From Peptococcaceae bacterium (lineage in GTDB: Bacteria > Bacillota > Peptococcia > Peptococcales > Peptococcaceae): a DNA stretch of 5,656 nucleotides. The notes under the pieces are model-generated. The model ran no database searches and was not told the origin of the DNA. It worked only from the letters and a program-made list of their open reading frames with translations. A program made the translations under genes and the position numbers. Location of the stretch: contig JAGARS010000119.1 in NCBI GenBank assembly GCA_017622155.1, forward strand, positions 1 through 5,656, in the 5' to 3' direction. Positions 5,432 to 5,656 of the stretch are shown in pieces. How positions within the stretch are numbered: the stretch's first letter is position 1; each line of letters starts with the position of its first letter.

Positions 5432-5656
5432 ATGAAAAATTTAAAAAAACAGATGCAGAAGAAACTGCAGAGCAAAAGTGGTTTTACCTTGGTAGAGCTG
5501 ATTGTGGTGCTGGTAATTATGGGTATACTGACAGCAGCGCTTGTACCGACTGTGACAGGTTATATAGGTGATGCACAGAAAAAAGTGGATGCTTCCAACC
5601 TGCGTATGGCAGAGCAGGCGGCACTGCTGTATCTGACAGATTGGGAAATCAACAAC
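5432..5656 (+). CDS. Type IV pilin-like or pseudopilin protein (3' end missing)
   Basis: Seventy-five codons are present with no stop before the window ends. The N-terminus is a short basic leader (MKNLKKQMQKKLQSKS) ending in Gly17, followed by FTLVELIVVLVIMGILTAAL, the class III prepilin signal. Prepilin peptidase would cut after Gly17 and methylate Phe18; Glu22 is the conserved Glu5 of the mature protein used in filament assembly. The hydrophobic alpha-1 helix runs into an amphipathic part with KKVDASNLRMAEQAALLYL, usual for pilins, type II secretion pseudopilins and ComGC-like proteins. Which of these it is cannot be told without the C-terminal half and neighbours such as a peptidase, ATPase or PilC homologue downstream. 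It has its own ribosome site and probably its own promoter, so it may open a pilus operon. Confidence 0.9.
   Translation, partial: MKNLKKQMQKKLQSKSGFTLVELIVVLVIMGILTAALVPTVTGYIGDAQKKVDASNLRMAEQAALLYLTDWEINN

Overview
The window looks like part of the chromosome of a Bacillota anaerobe, most likely a gut-type member of Clostridia. The grounds are moderate GC with strong purine-rich Shine-Dalgarno sites, a sortase-anchored Cna_B surface protein, a YaiI/YqxD-family gene, and a prepilin-like protein with a GFTLVELI processing site. I cannot name a genus from this sequence. All supported genes lie on the + strand.

Layout. (1) Bases 1-2751 hold the 3' part of a large cell-wall-anchored surface protein. 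It has five Cna_B stalk domains and a sixth Cna_B-like domain that appears to be split by a ~230-residue helical insertion carrying seven copies of a short T-x-S-A motif. A proline-rich wall-spanning region and an unusual APPTG sorting signal follow. An intrinsic hairpin ends the unit at about 2805-2837. (2) A candidate promoter near 2918 precedes a probable two-gene operon: a YaiI/YqxD (UPF0178) PIN-like protein (2962-3438) and, 32 bp on, a class-3-type aldehyde dehydrogenase homologue (3471-4862). The dehydrogenase homologue keeps the Asn and Glu of the active site but has Ala where the catalytic Cys belongs. (3) The operon ends at a long hairpin plus T-tract (4914-4971) whose two arms are DnaA-box-like sequences, with a third box just upstream. 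(4) About 430 bp (4972-5399) have no convincing gene. (5) An extended -10 promoter and a perfect AAGGAGGTGA ribosome site lead into the first 75 codons of a type IV pilin-like or pseudopilin protein that runs off the window end.

The three units look independent. Two of them (sortase-anchored adhesin, type IV prepilin) concern the cell surface. The middle one is housekeeping in appearance apart from the apparently inactive dehydrogenase. The observations most worth checking are the Cys-to-Ala replacement in the dehydrogenase, the T-x-S-A-bearing insertion in the adhesin, and the DnaA-box hairpin.
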